From: Streptomyces werraensis
Lineage (GTDB): Bacteria > Actinomycetota > Actinomycetes > Streptomycetales > Streptomycetaceae
Direction of reading: 5' to 3'
Assembly (NCBI GenBank): GCA_014656175.1
Contig: BNBX01000001.1
Location: 1,028,324 to 1,092,323 of the forward strand
Length of the DNA: 64,000 nucleotides
Shown: in pieces, positions 61,922 to 64,000 of the stretch
Position numbering within the stretch: the first letter of the stretch is position 1
Layout of the letters: every line of letters begins with the position of its first letter
Translations under genes and position numbers: made by a program
The notes under the pieces: generated by a model
The model's input: the letters and a program-made list of their open reading frames with translations, nothing else
The model's database searches: none
What the model was told of the DNA's origin: nothing

Positions 61922-63226
61922 ATGCCGCAGCCGACCTCCGGGGACACCCGTCTGTTCACCGTCACCGCCGACACCCTCGTGGCCGTCGACTTCACTCCCC
62001 GCGCCCCGCGCGAGCCGGGCCCGTACCGCCGTCTGTTCGCCGTGCCCGGCGCCCGCGCCTTCACGGCGGGGAATCTGCTCGCCCGGCTGCCGATGGGGAT
62101 GTTCGCGCTGAGCGCGATCGTGATGATCGCCGGGAGCCGCGGGTCCTACGCCCTGGCCGGCGCCGTCACCGCGACCGGGCTCGCCGCCACGGCGGTGGTC
62201 GCCCCGTGGACCGCGCGTCTTGTGGACCGTTACGGGCAGGCCCGGATCGCACTGCCGGCCACGCTGGTCGCGGTGCTCGGCTCACTGGCGCTGGTGCTCT
62301 GCGTGCGCCACGACGCCCCCGACTGGACCCTGTTCGCCGCCTACGCCGCGACCGCCACCACCCCGAACACCGGAGGCATGTCACGGGCCCGCTGGGCGCA
62401 TCTGCTGAAGGGCAGACCCGACGCGCTGCACACCGCGAACTCCTTCGAGCAGGCCGCCGACGAGCTGTGCTTCATGCTCGGCCCGGTGCTCGCCGCCGTG
62501 CTGTGCGGGACGTTCTTCCCGGAGGCGGGGACCCTGACGGGCGCGGTGCTGCTGCTGACGGGCGTCGCGCTGTTCACCGCGCAGCGCTCCACGGAGCCCC
62601 CGGCGGTCCGCCGCGCCACCGGGCGGGCCCCGCTGCGCGCGCCGGGCGTACGGCCGCTGCTGCTGGTCTGCCTGGCGACGGGCGGGGTGTTCGGCTCGAT
62701 GGAGGTCGTGACGATCGCGTTCGCGGACGGGCAGGGGCACCGTACGGCGGCCGGTGCGGTGCTGGCGCTCCAGGCGGCGGGTTCCTGCGTGGCGGGCCTG
62801 CTGTACGGGGCGGTGCGCCCGGCCGGGTCGGCGTGGTCCCGGCTGGTCCGGTGCCTGGCCGCGATGACCGCGCTGATGACGCTGCCGCTGCTGGCCGCCG
62901 CCCTCACCGGCTCGCTGCTGGTCCTGGCGGGGGCGCTGTTGGTGGCGGGCATGGCGACCGCCCCGACGATGGTCACCACGATGACCCTGGTGCAGCGGCA
63001 CACCCCCGAGGGGCGGCTGAACGAGGGCATGACGCTGGCGGTCACCGGGCTGCTGGGCGGGATCGCCTGCGGCAGCGCGGCCGGCGGCTGGATCGTGGAG
63101 CACGTTTCGGCCACCGCCGGGTACGGGGTGCCGGTCGGGGCGGCGGTGACCGCCTTCGCGGTCGCGGGGACCCTCCTCGCGTTCGGCTCGTCGAACCGCT
63201 TCACGGATCACCGTCCGCACCATTGA
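61922..63226 (+). CDS. MFS transporter
   Basis: A 434-residue MFS protein with about 12 membrane segments after a ~40-residue soluble start. It has the motif-A-like DRYGQARIALP after segment 2 and SRARWAHLLKGRPD in the next loop. A drug- or metabolite-exporter is most likely, given the divergent LysR gene, but the substrate is not readable. ATG 61922 with GTGAGG just upstream. Confidence 0.88.
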   Translation: MPQPTSGDTRLFTVTADTLVAVDFTPRAPREPGPYRRLFAVPGARAFTAGNLLARLPMGMFALSAIVMIAGSRGSYALAGAVTATGLAATAVVAPWTARLVDRYGQARIALPATLVAVLGSLALVLCVRHDAPDWTLFAAYAATATTPNTGGMSRARWAHLLKGRPDALHTANSFEQAADELCFMLGPVLAAVLCGTFFPEAGTLTGAVLLLTGVALFTAQRSTEPPAVRRATGRAPLRAPGVRPLLLVCLATGGVFGSMEVVTIAFADGQGHRTAAGAVLALQAAGSCVAGLLYGAVRPAGSAWSRLVRCLAAMTALMTLPLLAAALTGSLLVLAGALLVAGMATAPTMVTTMTLVQRHTPEGRLNEGMTLAVTGLLGGIACGSAAGGWIVEHVSATAGYGVPVGAAVTAFAVAGTLLAFGSSNRFTDHRPHH

Positions 63227-63255
63227 CGGCCACAGATCCCGCACATACCTTCACC

Positions 63256-63273
63256 CGTCGAAGCGCTTCGACG
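63256..63273. promoter_or_regulatory. LacI-family operator palindrome
   Basis: CGTCGAAGCGCTTCGACG is an 18-base perfect palindrome centred on AGCGCT, typical of LacI/CcpA-type operators. It lies 52 bases upstream of the LacI-family start, suggesting autoregulation. Confidence 0.75.
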
Positions 63274-63324
63274 AGGGCGTCGGCCGCTTCCTCCCCCCAC
63301 GAACCGTGCCCACGAGGACTCCCG

Positions 63325-64000
63325 ATGGTGAAGATCACGGATGTGGCCCGGCGGGCCGGCGTCTCCCCCAGTACGGTCTCGTACGCGCTGAGCGGCAAGC
63401 GGCCGATCTCCGACGCGACCCGGCGCCGGGTGCAGGCCGCGGTGCGCGAGCTGGGCTACCGCGCGGACGGCGGCGGACGGTCCCGGTCCGGCGCCCGGTC
63501 GAAGGTGCTCGCGCTGGCGGTGCCGATGCGGCCCGGCATCCATGTGCCGGTGGTCACCCAGTTCGCGGTGTCGGTGGTCACCGCCGCCCGCGCCCGCGAC
63601 CACGACGTGCTGCTGCTCACCCAGGGCGAGGGCGACCAGGGCATCGGGCGGGTCACGGAGACGGGGCTGGCGGACGGGGTGATCGTCACGGACGTACAGC
63701 TGCAGGACCCGCGACTGCCGCTGCTGCGTTCCTGTCCTTCACCGTCCGTGCTGATCGGGGTGCCCGCCGAGGCGGACGGCCTGACCTGCGTCGATCTGGA
63801 CTTCCGGGCGGCCGGGGAGCTGTGCGTGGACCATCTGGCGGAGCTCGGGCACCGCGCGGTGGCGCTGGTCGGCTCGCCGCCGGAGGTGTACGTGCGGCGC
63901 ACGGCGTTCGCCCGGCGGCTGGTGGAGGGGTTCACCGCGGCCGCCGACCGGCACGGCCTCGCCTCGGCGGTGCTGCCGTGCGGCACCGGCCGGGACGCGG
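63325..64000 (+). CDS. LacI family transcriptional regulator (3' end outside window)
   Basis: The first 225 residues are visible. The helix-turn-helix starts MVKITDVARRAGVSPSTVSY (first 20 residues), followed by the hinge region LGYRADGG and the sugar-binding fold (VLALAVPMRPGIHVP; GVIVTDVQLQ). Such regulators control carbohydrate genes; the target is probably beyond the window. The start has GAGGA six bases upstream. A matching palindromic operator lies at 63256. Confidence 0.9.
   Translation, partial: MVKITDVARRAGVSPSTVSYALSGKRPISDATRRRVQAAVRELGYRADGGGRSRSGARSKVLALAVPMRPGIHVPVVTQFAVSVVTAARARDHDVLLLTQGEGDQGIGRVTETGLADGVIVTDVQLQDPRLPLLRSCPSPSVLIGVPAEADGLTCVDLDFRAAGELCVDHLAELGHRAVALVGSPPEVYVRRTAFARRLVEGFTAAADRHGLASAVLPCGTGRDA

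Overview
The window is about 72% GC. Its genes have strong G/C third-codon bias, many GTG and some TTG starts, short start/stop overlaps (ATGA, GTGA), and hairpin terminators without U-tracts. The gene set (sigU/rsuA, nnaR-narK, matAB, hppD with an Lrp-type regulator, DUF397/helix-turn-helix pairs) points to the conserved chromosomal core of a Streptomyces. From memory, the order matches the S. coelicolor block around SCO2927-SCO2965; no search was run.

Region 1 (1-16 kb): an RDD membrane protein cut by the window edge, a GlcD-like FAD oxidase, a TPR protein, hppD with a divergent Lrp/AsnC regulator and a perfect 19-bp palindrome between them, a four-gene OpuC-type osmolyte ABC operon, a PDZ-less Lon-like protease, an IclR regulator (probably HpdR), a DEAH-type helicase, a Doc/ribbon-helix-helix toxin-antitoxin pair and an MFS exporter. 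Region 2 (16-28 kb): tRNA-Cys with a strong terminator, an internally duplicated SUKH-like protein, a three-subunit molybdenum hydroxylase operon with two oddities, and a GlcNAc-type ABC importer plus GH20 hexosaminidase behind a DasR-like operator. Region 3 (28-41 kb) is housekeeping and stress: DUF3039, YqgE, murA, HU, malic enzyme, a HelD-family RNA polymerase-associated ATPase behind sigU-rsuA, a CGNR protein, and nitrate/nitrite control and transport (nnaR, narK).

Region 4 (41.7-55.7 kb) looks accessory. A GHKL ATPase, a DUF5753 helix-turn-helix regulator and a DUF397 protein lie beside a 2430-residue secreted RHS polymorphic toxin. The toxin has a Hint domain and a GIY-YIG-like nuclease tip, and its immunity gene is coupled to it by a GTGA overlap. 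The tip and immunity gene are clearly poorer in GC than everything around them. Divergent from the toxin is a 1161-residue secreted DNRLRE/FG-GAP protein whose N-terminal half is of a kind often fused to such RHS proteins. I take this as the most interesting system in the window.

Region 5 (55.7-64 kb): a tightly overlapped operon for an extracellular aminoglycan (matA, matB, acyltransferase), then a LysR regulator divergent from an MFS transporter, and a LacI-family regulator, cut by the window end, with its probable 18-bp palindromic operator. No insertion sequence, prophage or CRISPR array was seen.
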